Below are positions 7,933 through 16,281 of a DNA stretch of 64,000 nt, piece after piece (position 1 is the stretch's first letter; each line of letters opens with the position of its first letter). The notes under the pieces are model-generated. The model ran no database searches, had not been told where the DNA came from, and was given only the letters and a program-made list of their open reading frames with translations. Location of the stretch: contig NZ_JAZKUD010000005.1 in NCBI RefSeq assembly GCF_036625275.1, forward strand, positions 62,001 through 126,000. Reading direction: 5' to 3'. The position numbers and the translations under genes are program-made. Origin of the DNA: Accumulibacter sp036625275. Lineage in GTDB: Bacteria; Pseudomonadota; Gammaproteobacteria; Burkholderiales; Rhodocyclaceae.

Positions 7933-8571
7933 TCAGGAGTTCTCGATCAGGATCTCTTCGATCATTTTGGCCGCGTCCTGGCAGCAATCGAGGACGGATT
8001 CCTGCAGCGAGTAGAACTCCCGCATCTTCATCGTCTGCCAGACGTTGGCTCCCTCCTGGAACAGCGCGGTGATCGCCTTCTGCTGCACCTTGTCGGCCTT
8101 GGTTTCGATTTCCTCGATTTCCTTGCACAGGTTCAGGGTTTCCTCACCACGCCCCTTTTCGCCCAGAGCCGCGACCGCACGGTTGAGGCGCATACAGGCA
8201 TCGGCACTCAAGGAAGCCATTTCGCGGGCCTCGACCGTCGACTGCTTGATGCCGTACATGTCAATGGCGTTGGCTACCGATTGCAGGACATTGAGCGTCA
8301 TGTCGAGTTCGCTGATCAGCGAATGGATCTGGTCCCGGTTGATCGGCGTGGTGAAGGACTGGTGCAGACGAGCGATCACCTTGGCCTTGATCTCATCGGC
8401 ATTCTTTTCGTTGAGATTGACCTCCGCGACCAGCGCCGCAGCGTTGCCACTGCCATCGCCCAGGCCATTGATCAGACGCAGGGTTGCATTGGCCCCGGCA
8501 GCGACCTTTTCGGAATGCGCCGCGAGAAGCTCAAAGAATTCCCGGCGTTGCGGCATCAGACTACTAAACAT
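7933..8571 (-). CDS. DUF47 (PhoU-like) phosphate transport accessory protein, paralogue 3
   Basis: A 212-residue DUF47 protein starting MFSSLMPQRREFFELLAAHSE. The start at 8571 is supported by GGGAGG seven bases upstream; the 27-residue extension to 8652 is Arg/His-rich and crosses the terminator of the upstream operon. It is first in the probable DUF47–pit–DUF47 transcript. It is closely related to the 6187–6822 protein and less so to 5236–5919. The expected role is control of the adjacent PiT transporter. Confidence 0.88.
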   Translation of the reverse strand: MFSSLMPQRREFFELLAAHSEKVAAGANATLRLINGLGDGSGNAAALVAEVNLNEKNADEIKAKVIARLHQSFTTPINRDQIHSLISELDMTLNVLQSVANAIDMYGIKQSTVEAREMASLSADACMRLNRAVAALGEKGRGEETLNLCKEIEEIETKADKVQQKAITALFQEGANVWQTMKMREFYSLQESVLDCCQDAAKMIEEILIENS

Positions 8572-8614
8572 ACGACCTCCCTTGGTTATCTGCCCGTTCG
8601 AGCAGCGTACAGTT

Positions 8615-8640
8615 AAAACATGCCGACGATGGTCGGCACC
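8615..8640 (-). terminator. Rho-independent terminator of the parA operon
   Basis: TGCCGAC (8621–8627) and GTCGGCA (8632–8638) form a 7-bp stem with loop GATG; on the minus strand the stem is followed by TGTTTTAAC. It lies about 100 bases after the stop of the 8736–9395 gene and about 50 bases before the DUF47 start, so it separates the two operons. Confidence 0.7.
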
Positions 8641-8735
8641 ACTTATCCACAAATTCTCTCAGGCAATGGCCCACCAGCGAGCTGATCCGACACCGCGGGG
8701 AAAGACGCCAGGCAAGCCATTGCTTCCATGCTCGA

Positions 8736-9395
8736 TCAGTTCTTCTTCTTGCCTTTTTCGGGAATGCTAACCGCGGCGAGCAAAGCTTTCATCTGCTCAA
8801 CCTTTTGCTCGGCAAACAGGCGCACTGCAGCGCGCAGGATGTCGGACTTGCTCGCTGCCCAACCCGCGGCCTTCGACAACTCGGCGCGCACGGCATCAAT
8901 GGCCGCCTCCTCGCTCTTGAGCAATTCCACCGTGTAGCGGACGAGTTTGTCGCCCTTTTCCTTGGCCGCCTTTTCAATCTTTTCCAGCGCTTCCTCCAGC
9001 CCGGCGGTCTTTTTGCCGGTCTCGGCGGCGGCTTCGACCTTGGCCTGAGGCTTGGCCGCAGCGGCTTTCTTGCTGCCCGACCTGGCCTTTGCAGCCGCAA
9101 CAGATCCTTTTGCCGACCTGGTTTTCGCCGGCGCCGCCTTTTTCGCGGCCTTGCCGGGAGCTTCCACAACGGCTGCCGGCGTCACTTCGTCCGCTGGTTT
9201 GGCTGCAGACTTGCGCACCGGTGCCGTTGCCGCCTGGGTTTCTGGCGCGGCAGCGGCGGGAGCCTCGGGTTCCTGCGGGGCGACCAGCGCAACATCGGTG
9301 GCCACCAGACGCTCGGCGAGCGATTCATCCTCCTTCTTGAGACTGGCGCGCAAAGCGGTCTTGTTGCTGTTGGTAGTACGTGCGGGTGTAGTCAT
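8736..9395 (-). CDS. Ala/Lys/Pro-rich partner protein of the ParA-type ATPase
   Basis: A 219-residue protein of unusual composition. Residues about 35–125 are an Ala/Lys/Pro-rich, low-complexity, histone-H1-like segment (for example GKAAKKAAPAKT), presumably disordered and able to bind DNA or polyanions. Residues about 130–170 are a predicted amphipathic helix or coiled coil (LEEALEKIEKAAKEKGDKL), followed by a helical C-terminal part (SDILRAAVRLFAEQKVEQMK) ending GKKKN. It starts at the stop of the ParA gene with a TGATG overlap, so the two are coupled. No enzyme motif is visible. By analogy with ParA partners (ParB, McdB, PpfA partners) it could be the cargo adaptor, perhaps for polyphosphate or PHA granules; that is inference. 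Confidence 0.7.
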   Translation of the reverse strand: MTTPARTTNSNKTALRASLKKEDESLAERLVATDVALVAPQEPEAPAAAAPETQAATAPVRKSAAKPADEVTPAAVVEAPGKAAKKAAPAKTRSAKGSVAAAKARSGSKKAAAAKPQAKVEAAAETGKKTAGLEEALEKIEKAAKEKGDKLVRYTVELLKSEEAAIDAVRAELSKAAGWAASKSDILRAAVRLFAEQKVEQMKALLAAVSIPEKGKKKN

Positions 9396-10060
9396 CAGTT
9401 TTCTCCCAATTGTTTAAGAACGGCAGCGATCAGCTTGCGAACCTCATCCTGAGCGGCGTCGGCCCCGGAAGTCAGTTGAAAAACCGATGCGCCGATCACG
9501 GCACTTTGCGCATAAGCGTTGCGCTGGCAGAGCATAGCATCGAGAATGGGCAAGGTAAATTCATGCAATAGTTCAAGCACATCCGTAGCCAGAGCGGTAT
9601 TTTGTACACGGTTGGGGAGAATGCAGCCGTGCAGGCGATGGCTTTGCTCCATGCGATTCAGGATCAGCCGCTCGACCGCCAGCGTCGACCACAGGTCGGT
9701 TGGGCTCGGCACGGCCGGTACGATCGCCAGATGCGCCACCGCCAGTGCGGCCAGCGTAGACGGATGGTAGATCGACGGCGGTGTGTCGAGAACCACATAA
9801 TCGGCCTCGGTCTGCAGTTCTGCGACATGTTTGATCAGTTCCAGGCCGGACATCTTGCGAACATCGAGTTGCAGCTCCGAGTCGAGCAAGGGCGCCGACT
9901 CTGCCCAGCGCAACGCGCTTTCCTGTGGATCCAGGTCGACCAGCAGCACCGAAGCGCCAATGGCGTGAAACCCCCCTCCGAGCTGTATGGCAACAGTCGT
10001 CTTGCCAGCGCCCCCCTTTTGCGAAACCACAGCGATCACCCGACCTAATGACAAAGACAT
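9395..10060 (-). CDS. ParA/MinD-family ATPase (orphan, no ParB)
   Basis: A 221-residue ParA-type ATPase. The deviant Walker A motif KGGAGKTT is at about residue 15, Walker A' is LLVDLDPQESALRW and Walker B is YVVLDTPPS. The short length, without an N-terminal HTH, matches the ParF/McdA-like class rather than chromosomal ParA (Soj). These proteins bind nucleoid DNA when ATP-bound and move cargo by gradient formation. No ParB or parS is visible; instead the next gene, overlapping by one base, encodes an Ala/Lys-rich protein. The location beside the PiT/DUF47 phosphate locus suggests a storage-granule cargo, but this is not demonstrated. Confidence 0.88.
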   Translation of the reverse strand: MSLSLGRVIAVVSQKGGAGKTTVAIQLGGGFHAIGASVLLVDLDPQESALRWAESAPLLDSELQLDVRKMSGLELIKHVAELQTEADYVVLDTPPSIYHPSTLAALAVAHLAIVPAVPSPTDLWSTLAVERLILNRMEQSHRLHGCILPNRVQNTALATDVLELLHEFTLPILDAMLCQRNAYAQSAVIGASVFQLTSGADAAQDEVRKLIAAVLKQLGEN

Positions 10061-10110
10061 TTATCGTACCTTTGGGAAGAACTTTCTTACGGTGATCCGC
10101 ATAACCCACG

Positions 10111-10138
10111 ATTATGCCATCGCGAGAAAAACGGACAA
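10111..10138 (-). promoter_or_regulatory. Predicted sigma-70 promoter of the parA operon
   Basis: On the minus strand, −35 TTGTCC (10138–10133) and −10 CATAAT (10116–10111) are separated by 16 bases. The expected start lies about 45 bases before the parA ATG. Confidence 0.5.
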
Positions 10139-10143
10139 GCCGA

Positions 10144-10193
10144 AATGGGCCCGCAATGGGCCATGAAATGGGCCATTTTTTGACGAATGGCCC
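10144..10193. repeat. Three phased AATGGGCC direct repeats plus a degenerate fourth
   Basis: AATGGGCC occurs at 10144–10151, 10155–10162 and 10167–10174, with starts 11 and 12 bases apart, so all three are close to the same helical face; AATGGCCC at 10186–10193 is a weaker fourth copy. They sit immediately upstream of the predicted −35 box of the parA operon. This is the form of an operator or a small partition-type site; the binding protein is unknown. Confidence 0.5.
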
Positions 10194-10199
10194 GCGTCC

Positions 10200-10213
10200 T
10201 TGATTAAGGTCAA
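10200..10213 (-). promoter_or_regulatory. Candidate FNR/Anr-type binding site upstream of the parA operon
   Basis: TTGATTAAGGTCAA matches the FNR consensus TTGAT-N4-ATCAA at 9 of 10 specified bases. It lies 62–100 bases upstream of the predicted parA promoter elements, so it could act as a class I site or belong to an unseen second promoter. Confidence 0.4.
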
Positions 10214-10293
10214 GGAAAATGGGCTTACACCCAGTCATGACAGGAAACCTGCCCCTGCAAAACCCGATGCTGGCAGCCTGGGCAAGAAAGCGC

Positions 10294-12987
10294 TCAAGCG
10301 TCGGCAAGGAGGTTGAGCGTCCTGGCCTTGAAGACGGCTTCACGACGGCTTGAAGCGCGCAGCTTGCGATAGATGTTCTGGGTATGCCGCTTGACCGTCG
10401 CCCGTGAAATGCACAACTCCTCCGAAATCTCGATGTTGCTCAACCGGACAGCGAGCAGTTTGAGGATCTTCAGTTCACGGCGGGTAAGGTCTGCCCCCAC
10501 CTGCTGGCGTCCCGCATTGACCAGCCAGTCGTCGTCGAACGCGGCGAGGATCTGAGCGACGTAACGGACATTGGCGGCATGGCCGACAATCCCCTGGCTG
10601 GTTTGCAGTCGTTTCAGCGGTGGCACGAGTTCCTGCCCAAGATCGACGAACAGCCGGACGAAACCTCCGGGCTGCGCAAGCACGACGGCACGACCCAGCA
10701 GCTCGCAAGCGGCCGTCTCCTCGCCGTGGAGATGCCGCAGCAGCGCCTTCAGCGCCAGGACCTCGATCAGGAAACGGACGTTGTGCCTGGCCATCAGCTC
10801 GGTTTCCAGCAACTGCAGGAGGCGAGCTGCCTGCTCATGGCTTTCGGCACTTCCCTCGGCGATCCACACGCGGGCCAGCGTCAGATGGGGTGCGTTGCAG
10901 AAGCGGTAGACAAACTGGATCGGACCGGGATCGAAGTTGCGTGCCCATTCCCGGGCCGCATCAGTCCGCCCCTGGCGCAGCGCCAGATCGGCCTGGCAGG
11001 CTTGCGCACGAAACAGGGCTGGCGAATCGCCGTTGCGCCGCAGGTGCTCGCAAACCGTATCGACAAGCTCGCGCGCCAGATCAGTCTGGCCAAGCGCCTG
11101 ATAGACTGCCGCCAGCACGAAGGAAACTTCGGTTCGGTAGCCGGGGCGCGGTGCCGATTTCGGGGCGAGTGCCGGCAGCAGCGTGGCCTCGGCCAGCGCC
11201 AGCTCGTTGCGCTGATACTGGACCAGGCCATGGAAGTAGCGCCCGAGGACCGGGCTGCCTGCGCCAAGCAAACGATCTCCACAGAGCGGGTAGTACTGGT
11301 TGGCCGTCCACTGCAGTGCCGACAGGTCGGCAGCCATCCAGTCGATGAAGCACAAGGTCGCCAGCAACGGCGCCTGGGAAACGTCGATCGGCCCCGACGC
11401 CCGTGCCAGCGCCGCATGCAGACTCTGACGAGCGCCGACCAGGTCACCGCACATCTGCCGGGCTCCGGCGATGACTGCCTGGGCCAGCACGCGGGCTTGC
11501 GCACACTCCCTCGGCAGGCCGCCCTGCAGCGCCTGCTCGGCAGCACCGGTAGCCCTGTCCGCCTGTCCTTCGAGGTAGTGCTGCAGGCTGCGCAGCGCCA
11601 ACACGTTGCCACGCAGCGCAGCGACGGCGGGCAGACCATCGGCAGCACTTTCGAGCAACACCTCGATCCGGTCGAGAACCGCCGGGGTCTCGACATGCCG
11701 CCCCTGGTGATACATCAACCAGGCCTTGAGCAGCAGCAGTTCGGGGTCTTCCTCGACGGTACCAAGTGGCAACAGACGCAGACAATGTTCGAGTCGTGGC
11801 CGCTGCTCCAGGTTGAGGAGTCGCTGGCCATGACGCGCCAGCAGATGTCCTGCTGCAGCTGCGCCGGCTGCAGCCAGCGCCTGCGGAATCGCTTCTTCGA
11901 GCAGATCTTGCGTTTCGAACCAGGCTGCCGCACGTCGATGCAGTTCGGCAATCTCGCTCGCCGGATACTGCAGGCCGAGCTGCCGCTGCAGAAACTCCCG
12001 GAACAGACGCTGATGGCGATACCAGTACAGGCGATCGTCGATGGCAGTACAGAGCAGCGCGCCGCTCGACATCCTCTGCATGAATGAATGCCCATCGCAA
12101 CCTTCCCCGAGAACGGCATCGCACAGGGGCGCACAGAAACGGTCGAGAATCGAGGTCCTGAGCAGGCAGTCGCGTGTGGAAACGCTTTGTTCGGCGAGCA
12201 CTTCCTCGCAGAAATATTGCTCGACCTCGCGCGTACTGCCGCTGAAGTGGTGCTCCAGCACATCGACTACATCGCGCTGTCTTCGCAGCGCTCGGGCCGC
12301 CAGGCGAACACCAACCGGCCAGCCCTCGCAGCAGGCCTGTAGTCTGTCCAGCGCGGCTGCCGAAATGGGGTGTCCGGTACAGCGCTCGAGCAGGACTGCC
12401 GTTTCACGCTGCCCCAACTGCAGGTCACGCATCCGGATTTCGTTCACCTCTTCGCGGACGCGCAGCGCGCCCAGGGACAAGGGGGGATCGTTCCGGGCGA
12501 TCAGCAGCAGATGCAGAGCACTCGCCGGATGCTCCAGCAGGCGATCGAGCAGGGCGTGTATCGGTGGCGAATCGATGCGCTGATAGTTGTCGAGCACCAG
12601 CACCAGCGGGGCCGGCAGTGCTGCCAGATCATTGCTCAGACTGCCGACAAGATGCGTCCACGGTGCTTGCTGCACAGCATCGAGATGCGCCAGCGTTTCG
12701 GCGCAGGCATCGGGAACCACCGTGCGCAGTGCGGCGGCGAAGTAGTGGATGAAAACGATCGGATCGCTGTCATCGTGGTCGAGCGAGAGCCAGGCAGTCT
12801 GGCCGTTACGGCCAGCGAGCCAATGCGCGACAAGCGCCGTCTTGCCATAACCGGCGGGCGCCACCAGCAGGGTCAATGGCCGGCTGCTGCCAGCCTCTAG
12901 TAAGGTCAGCAACTCGCTGCGCGCGACGAAGTCACCGATCTCCCGGGGACGCTGCAGCTTGCTACGGACGATCTGGGGCGATGGCAT
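10294..12987 (-). CDS. MalT-like LuxR-family ATP-dependent transcriptional regulator (LAL type)
   Basis: An 897-residue regulator. The N-terminus has the STAND-ATPase start RSKLQRP and a Walker A motif APAGYGKT at about residue 45. The centre is a long run of helical TPR-like repeats. The C-terminus is a LuxR-type HTH with LTRRELKILKLLA, NIEISEELCISRATVKRH and the YRKL.ASSRREAV tail. Such proteins integrate an inducer through the TPR region and activate transcription when ATP-bound; MalT is the model. No regulated sugar operon is adjacent, so the target is unknown. It is transcribed alone in the minus direction. Confidence 0.9.
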   Translation of the reverse strand: MPSPQIVRSKLQRPREIGDFVARSELLTLLEAGSSRPLTLLVAPAGYGKTALVAHWLAGRNGQTAWLSLDHDDSDPIVFIHYFAAALRTVVPDACAETLAHLDAVQQAPWTHLVGSLSNDLAALPAPLVLVLDNYQRIDSPPIHALLDRLLEHPASALHLLLIARNDPPLSLGALRVREEVNEIRMRDLQLGQRETAVLLERCTGHPISAAALDRLQACCEGWPVGVRLAARALRRQRDVVDVLEHHFSGSTREVEQYFCEEVLAEQSVSTRDCLLRTSILDRFCAPLCDAVLGEGCDGHSFMQRMSSGALLCTAIDDRLYWYRHQRLFREFLQRQLGLQYPASEIAELHRRAAAWFETQDLLEEAIPQALAAAGAAAAGHLLARHGQRLLNLEQRPRLEHCLRLLPLGTVEEDPELLLLKAWLMYHQGRHVETPAVLDRIEVLLESAADGLPAVAALRGNVLALRSLQHYLEGQADRATGAAEQALQGGLPRECAQARVLAQAVIAGARQMCGDLVGARQSLHAALARASGPIDVSQAPLLATLCFIDWMAADLSALQWTANQYYPLCGDRLLGAGSPVLGRYFHGLVQYQRNELALAEATLLPALAPKSAPRPGYRTEVSFVLAAVYQALGQTDLARELVDTVCEHLRRNGDSPALFRAQACQADLALRQGRTDAAREWARNFDPGPIQFVYRFCNAPHLTLARVWIAEGSAESHEQAARLLQLLETELMARHNVRFLIEVLALKALLRHLHGEETAACELLGRAVVLAQPGGFVRLFVDLGQELVPPLKRLQTSQGIVGHAANVRYVAQILAAFDDDWLVNAGRQQVGADLTRRELKILKLLAVRLSNIEISEELCISRATVKRHTQNIYRKLRASSRREAVFKARTLNLLADA

Positions 12988-13118
12988 TTCTGATCTGAAG
13001 CGAAAGAGTACGATGATACGTCAGGCAATCGGCACTGCGGGAATTGCGCATTCATTTTGGCGCCATGCGAGCGGCGGCCGTTGCCTGACAGGGGCGCGAG
13101 GTCAGGGATGGCGCCCGG

Positions 13119-14015
13119 TCAGTGGCCGGCGAGCAGTCTTTCGATCTGCACGTCCTTATCGTGCCAGATCTGCTGCATCCACTGCTGGAAGGCCTCGCGA
13201 ATCGCCGGGTCGTTGGCGTAGTCTCCGGTGGCCAGATGCCTTGGCACCGCGAGCTTCTGGACGCGAACCTGCACGCGCCTCATCCTGCCGCAGAGGAACG
13301 CCCAGAAATTCGGAGCCCCGCCAGGATAAACGATGGTCACATCGAGAATTGCGTGGAACTTGTCGCCCATGACATTCAAGGCCAGTGCAATTCCTCCGGC
13401 CTTCGGCCTCAACAGATGACGATACGGCGATTGTTGCCGCTGATGTTTGGTCAGCGTGAAGCGCGTCCCTTCGCAGAAGTTCATCACGCTGGTCGGGATC
13501 AGCGAAAACCTTTCGCAGGCCAGGCGAGTCGCCTCCTGGTCGAGGGCGCGCAATTCCGGGCGCGCCCTGAGCACTTCTTCACTATGGCGGCGCATGAACG
13601 GGAAATCGAGTGCCCACCAGGCCAGACCCATCACCGGCACCCAGCGCAGTGGCTGCTTGAGGAAGAATTTGAGCAAGGGAATGCGTCGCGTCAACAGATG
13701 TTGCAGGACGAGGATATCGGCCCACGATTGATGATTGCAGTTGACCAGGTACCAGCCGCGCGGGTCGAGCCCCTCGATCCCCTGGACATCCCAGTGCGCC
13801 TTCTGGGTCAGCGCCATCCAGCCACTGTTGCAGACGATCCAGGCTTCGGCAATGCGCACCAGTACCGGGTCGAGGCGCAGGCGAACGGCTCGAAACGGCA
13901 GGAGCAGCTTGCAGCCAGCCAGGCATACCAGGATCGGCACCCAGAAGAACGAGTTGAGCGCCAGCAGCAAGAAAGCGATCAGGCCGATCAACGGCGCCGG
14001 GAGGAAATTCAGCAT
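13119..14015 (-). CDS. 1-acylglycerol-3-phosphate acyltransferase family protein (YihG-like)
   Basis: A 298-residue membrane-associated acyltransferase of the PlsC superfamily. It shows an N-terminal hydrophobic segment (PLIGLIAFLLLALNSFFW), the catalytic H-x4-D box as NHQSWADI and the glycerol-phosphate-binding motif as FCEGTRFT. Members of the YihG/YihA branch acylate lysophospholipids. Its start is 3 bases from the rbgA stop, so it is likely in the same operon and perhaps translationally coupled. Confidence 0.85.
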   Translation of the reverse strand: MLNFLPAPLIGLIAFLLLALNSFFWVPILVCLAGCKLLLPFRAVRLRLDPVLVRIAEAWIVCNSGWMALTQKAHWDVQGIEGLDPRGWYLVNCNHQSWADILVLQHLLTRRIPLLKFFLKQPLRWVPVMGLAWWALDFPFMRRHSEEVLRARPELRALDQEATRLACERFSLIPTSVMNFCEGTRFTLTKHQRQQSPYRHLLRPKAGGIALALNVMGDKFHAILDVTIVYPGGAPNFWAFLCGRMRRVQVRVQKLAVPRHLATGDYANDPAIREAFQQWMQQIWHDKDVQIERLLAGH

Positions 14016-14018
14016 CGC

Positions 14019-14948
14019 TCAAGCGTACGCGGCCGGCAAGCCGTTGTCCGGCACCGGCTCAGGGGTCGCCGTCTGGGCCCGTGCAGCCGCCAGCATGACG
14101 CTGCGCGTCGCTGGCGTCTCCAGGCTGATGCGGCCGAGCAGACCGTCCCGGTAATCCTGCAGCAGTGTCTTCGCCGCCCTTTCGAGATCGGCTGCCCCGC
14201 CACGGACGCGCAGGCCGCGGCGTCTGGCGATTTCGGCGATGACCGTCACGGCATCGAGGGGCTCGCCCGTATCGACCGGGAAGCCGTAGCGCTTCGCCAG
14301 CAAGGCCGGGTAACGTGCCAGCAGCAGCCCGGCGAGAAAGGTCGCCACTTCCTCGTCGATCATTGCATTGCGACCGACGGCATGGCTCGCGGCGAGCATC
14401 AGGCCGTCGCTTGGATGTTCGATTTTCGGCCACAACAATCCGGGCGTATCGGTAATCGAGTGCCGCACATCGAGCAGCGAGGTCTGCTGCGCGCGGGTCA
14501 CTGCCGGTTCGTCGCCGACCTTGGCCAGTTTACGCTGGAGAACGACATTCATCAGCGTCGATTTGCCGACATTCGGGATGCCCATGATCATCATCCGCAG
14601 CGGCTTGGTGTTTTCGCTGCGATGCGGTGCCAGGGCCTCGCACAGGCCGGGAAGGCGAGCCACCTCGCCGGGCTTCCTGCACGACAGCGCCACCGCGCGC
14701 ACGCCCTCCTGCCGGTTGTAATAGGCGATCCACGCCTGCGTCACCTGCGGGTCGGCCAGGTCGGCCTTGTTCAGGACCTTCAGGCATGGACGCTGGCGAT
14801 GCAGACGAAGCTCGCGGACCAGTGGATTGGTGCTCGCCTCGGGCAGGCGCGCGTCGACCACCTCGATGACCACGTCGATCGACGCCATCGTCTCGGCCGC
14901 TTTCTTGCGCGCCGAGGTCATGTGACCGGGATACCACTGAATGGCCAT
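14019..14948 (-). CDS. rbgA: Ribosome biogenesis GTPase YlqF/RbgA
   Basis: A 309-residue circularly permuted GTPase needed for late large-subunit (50S) ribosome assembly. The G motifs appear in the permuted order: G4 as NKADLADP, then G1 as GIPNVGKSTLMN, then G3 as DTPGLLWP. I placed the start at 14948 (MAIQWYPGHMTSARKK), which is the usual family N-terminus; an upstream in-frame ATG at 14978 would add ten residues. It heads an operon with the acyltransferase and is divergent from the methyltransferase at 15066. Confidence 0.93.
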   Translation of the reverse strand: MAIQWYPGHMTSARKKAAETMASIDVVIEVVDARLPEASTNPLVRELRLHRQRPCLKVLNKADLADPQVTQAWIAYYNRQEGVRAVALSCRKPGEVARLPGLCEALAPHRSENTKPLRMMIMGIPNVGKSTLMNVVLQRKLAKVGDEPAVTRAQQTSLLDVRHSITDTPGLLWPKIEHPSDGLMLAASHAVGRNAMIDEEVATFLAGLLLARYPALLAKRYGFPVDTGEPLDAVTVIAEIARRRGLRVRGGAADLERAAKTLLQDYRDGLLGRISLETPATRSVMLAAARAQTATPEPVPDNGLPAAYA

Positions 14949-15065
14949 GAAGGGTCCGATGATCTGAAAGATAGTCAATTATCCCACCGCTGCGGCCCGT
15001 CCGGCGCTTGCAACAGCATAAGGCGCTAGAATGCAGCTCTTTCTCATCCTGCGTCAGGAAACCGC

Positions 15066-15887
15066 TTGTCGGCAATCCCCGAAATCAGACCCGGACAGTC
15101 GATCGAGCTGCTCAAGGCGTTGCACATCCTGACCCGCGACGGCAAGCTCAACCAGGACAGCCGGCGCAAGCTCAAGCAAGTCCATCACCTCTGCCATTTC
15201 ATCGAACCGCTGCTTGCCGAGATCGTCGCCAGTGGCAGCAGCCTGACGCTGGTCGATCACGGCGCGGGCAAATCCTACCTCGGCTTCCTCCTCTACGACC
15301 TGTTCTTCAGTCACCGCGACAAGGGTCACATTTACGGTGTCGAGTCCCGCGCAGAACTCGTCGAGCACGCGCGCAGTCTCGCCGGTCGACTCGGTTTCAC
15401 GCGCATGTCCTTCCTGAACCTGCGCGTCGAGAACGCCATCGCGTCGCCTGAGCTGCCCGCGCGGGTGGACATCGTCACCGCGCTGCACGCCTGTGACACC
15501 GCTACTGACGACGCAATCCGCTTTGCCCTCCACAAGCAGGCGAAGTTCATCGTTCTCGTCCCTTGCTGTCAGGCCGAAGTCGCCGGCGTGCTGCGCCGCA
15601 GGAAAGGCGAATCCCTGGCGCAAACGCCACTGTCGGAAATCTGGCGGCATCCCATCCACACCCGCGAATTCGGCAGCCAGCTGACCAATGCCCTGCGTTG
15701 CCTGCAGCTCGAAGCGCAGGGCTATCAACTGACGGTGACCGAGCTCGTCGGCTGGGAACACTCACTGAAAAACGAACTGATCATCGCCAGGCACACGGGT
15801 GTCGCGCGCAGCAACGCCACGGTGCGGCTCGAACAAATCCTGCAACAACTTCACCTCGACGAGTTGCGTGCGCGTTTCATCTACTGA
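15066..15887 (+). CDS. SAM-dependent methyltransferase (class I)
   Basis: A 273-residue protein with a Rossmann methyltransferase motif I written VDHGAGKSYLGF at about residue 65, an acidic motif II region (IYGVESRAEL) and a TALHACDTATD segment after it, followed by VPCCQAE. The HACD and PCC elements are typical of the METTL-like methyltransferase_25 group found in proteobacteria. The substrate is unknown. The start is a TTG preceded by AGGAAA; there is no ATG upstream in frame. Confidence 0.78.
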   Translation: MSAIPEIRPGQSIELLKALHILTRDGKLNQDSRRKLKQVHHLCHFIEPLLAEIVASGSSLTLVDHGAGKSYLGFLLYDLFFSHRDKGHIYGVESRAELVEHARSLAGRLGFTRMSFLNLRVENAIASPELPARVDIVTALHACDTATDDAIRFALHKQAKFIVLVPCCQAEVAGVLRRRKGESLAQTPLSEIWRHPIHTREFGSQLTNALRCLQLEAQGYQLTVTELVGWEHSLKNELIIARHTGVARSNATVRLEQILQQLHLDELRARFIY

Positions 15888-15963
15888 AGAAAGCAAACCG
15901 GCAGGCAAGCGGCTGCAGGTCAGCCACTGCCACCACGCTTCGGTCACCACTCAAGGACGGTCA

Positions 15964-16281
15964 ATGGAAAAATGGATCATCCGCGCCGTTGCCGCGATCT
16001 GCGCCGCCGGAAGTACCGCTCTGTTCTGGACCTTCGGCATCTTCCTCTCCGTACCCTGGCGGGAAAACCGAATGCTCTCGCTCGACAGGGTCGAATGGCA
16101 GGTACTTGCGATCCCGCTGATCGTCGGCCTGGCCGTCGCCTGGGGTGCCCTGCACATCCTGGCGATGGCCGACCGTACCGGCCGTCCCAGACTGTACCTC
16201 GCGCTTTGCGTCACCCTGCTGATCGCCTCGCTGTTGGCAGTATCCGGCGGCATGTCGTGGACCGCCGCGCGCATCCCCTGA
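15964..16281 (+). CDS. Small hypothetical membrane protein
   Basis: A 105-residue protein with three predicted transmembrane helices: AAICAAGSTALFWTFGIFL, VLAIPLIVGLAVAWGALHIL and LYLALCVTLLIASLLAVSG. The ATG at 15964 is preceded by AAGGA. The frame is open further upstream, but that part overlaps the methyltransferase end and is not family-like. No function is recognised. Confidence 0.55.
   Translation: MEKWIIRAVAAICAAGSTALFWTFGIFLSVPWRENRMLSLDRVEWQVLAIPLIVGLAVAWGALHILAMADRTGRPRLYLALCVTLLIASLLAVSGGMSWTAARIP

Noticed and set aside
10579..12087. A 502-codon open frame on the plus strand inside the LuxR-type regulator
   Set aside because: Antisense shadow of a gene with clear ATPase and HTH motifs.
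13122..15029. A 635-codon open frame on the plus strand, antisense to the acyltransferase and rbgA
   Set aside because: It is the shadow of two well-supported genes in GC-rich DNA; its translation is rich in Arg, Gln and His and has no domain.
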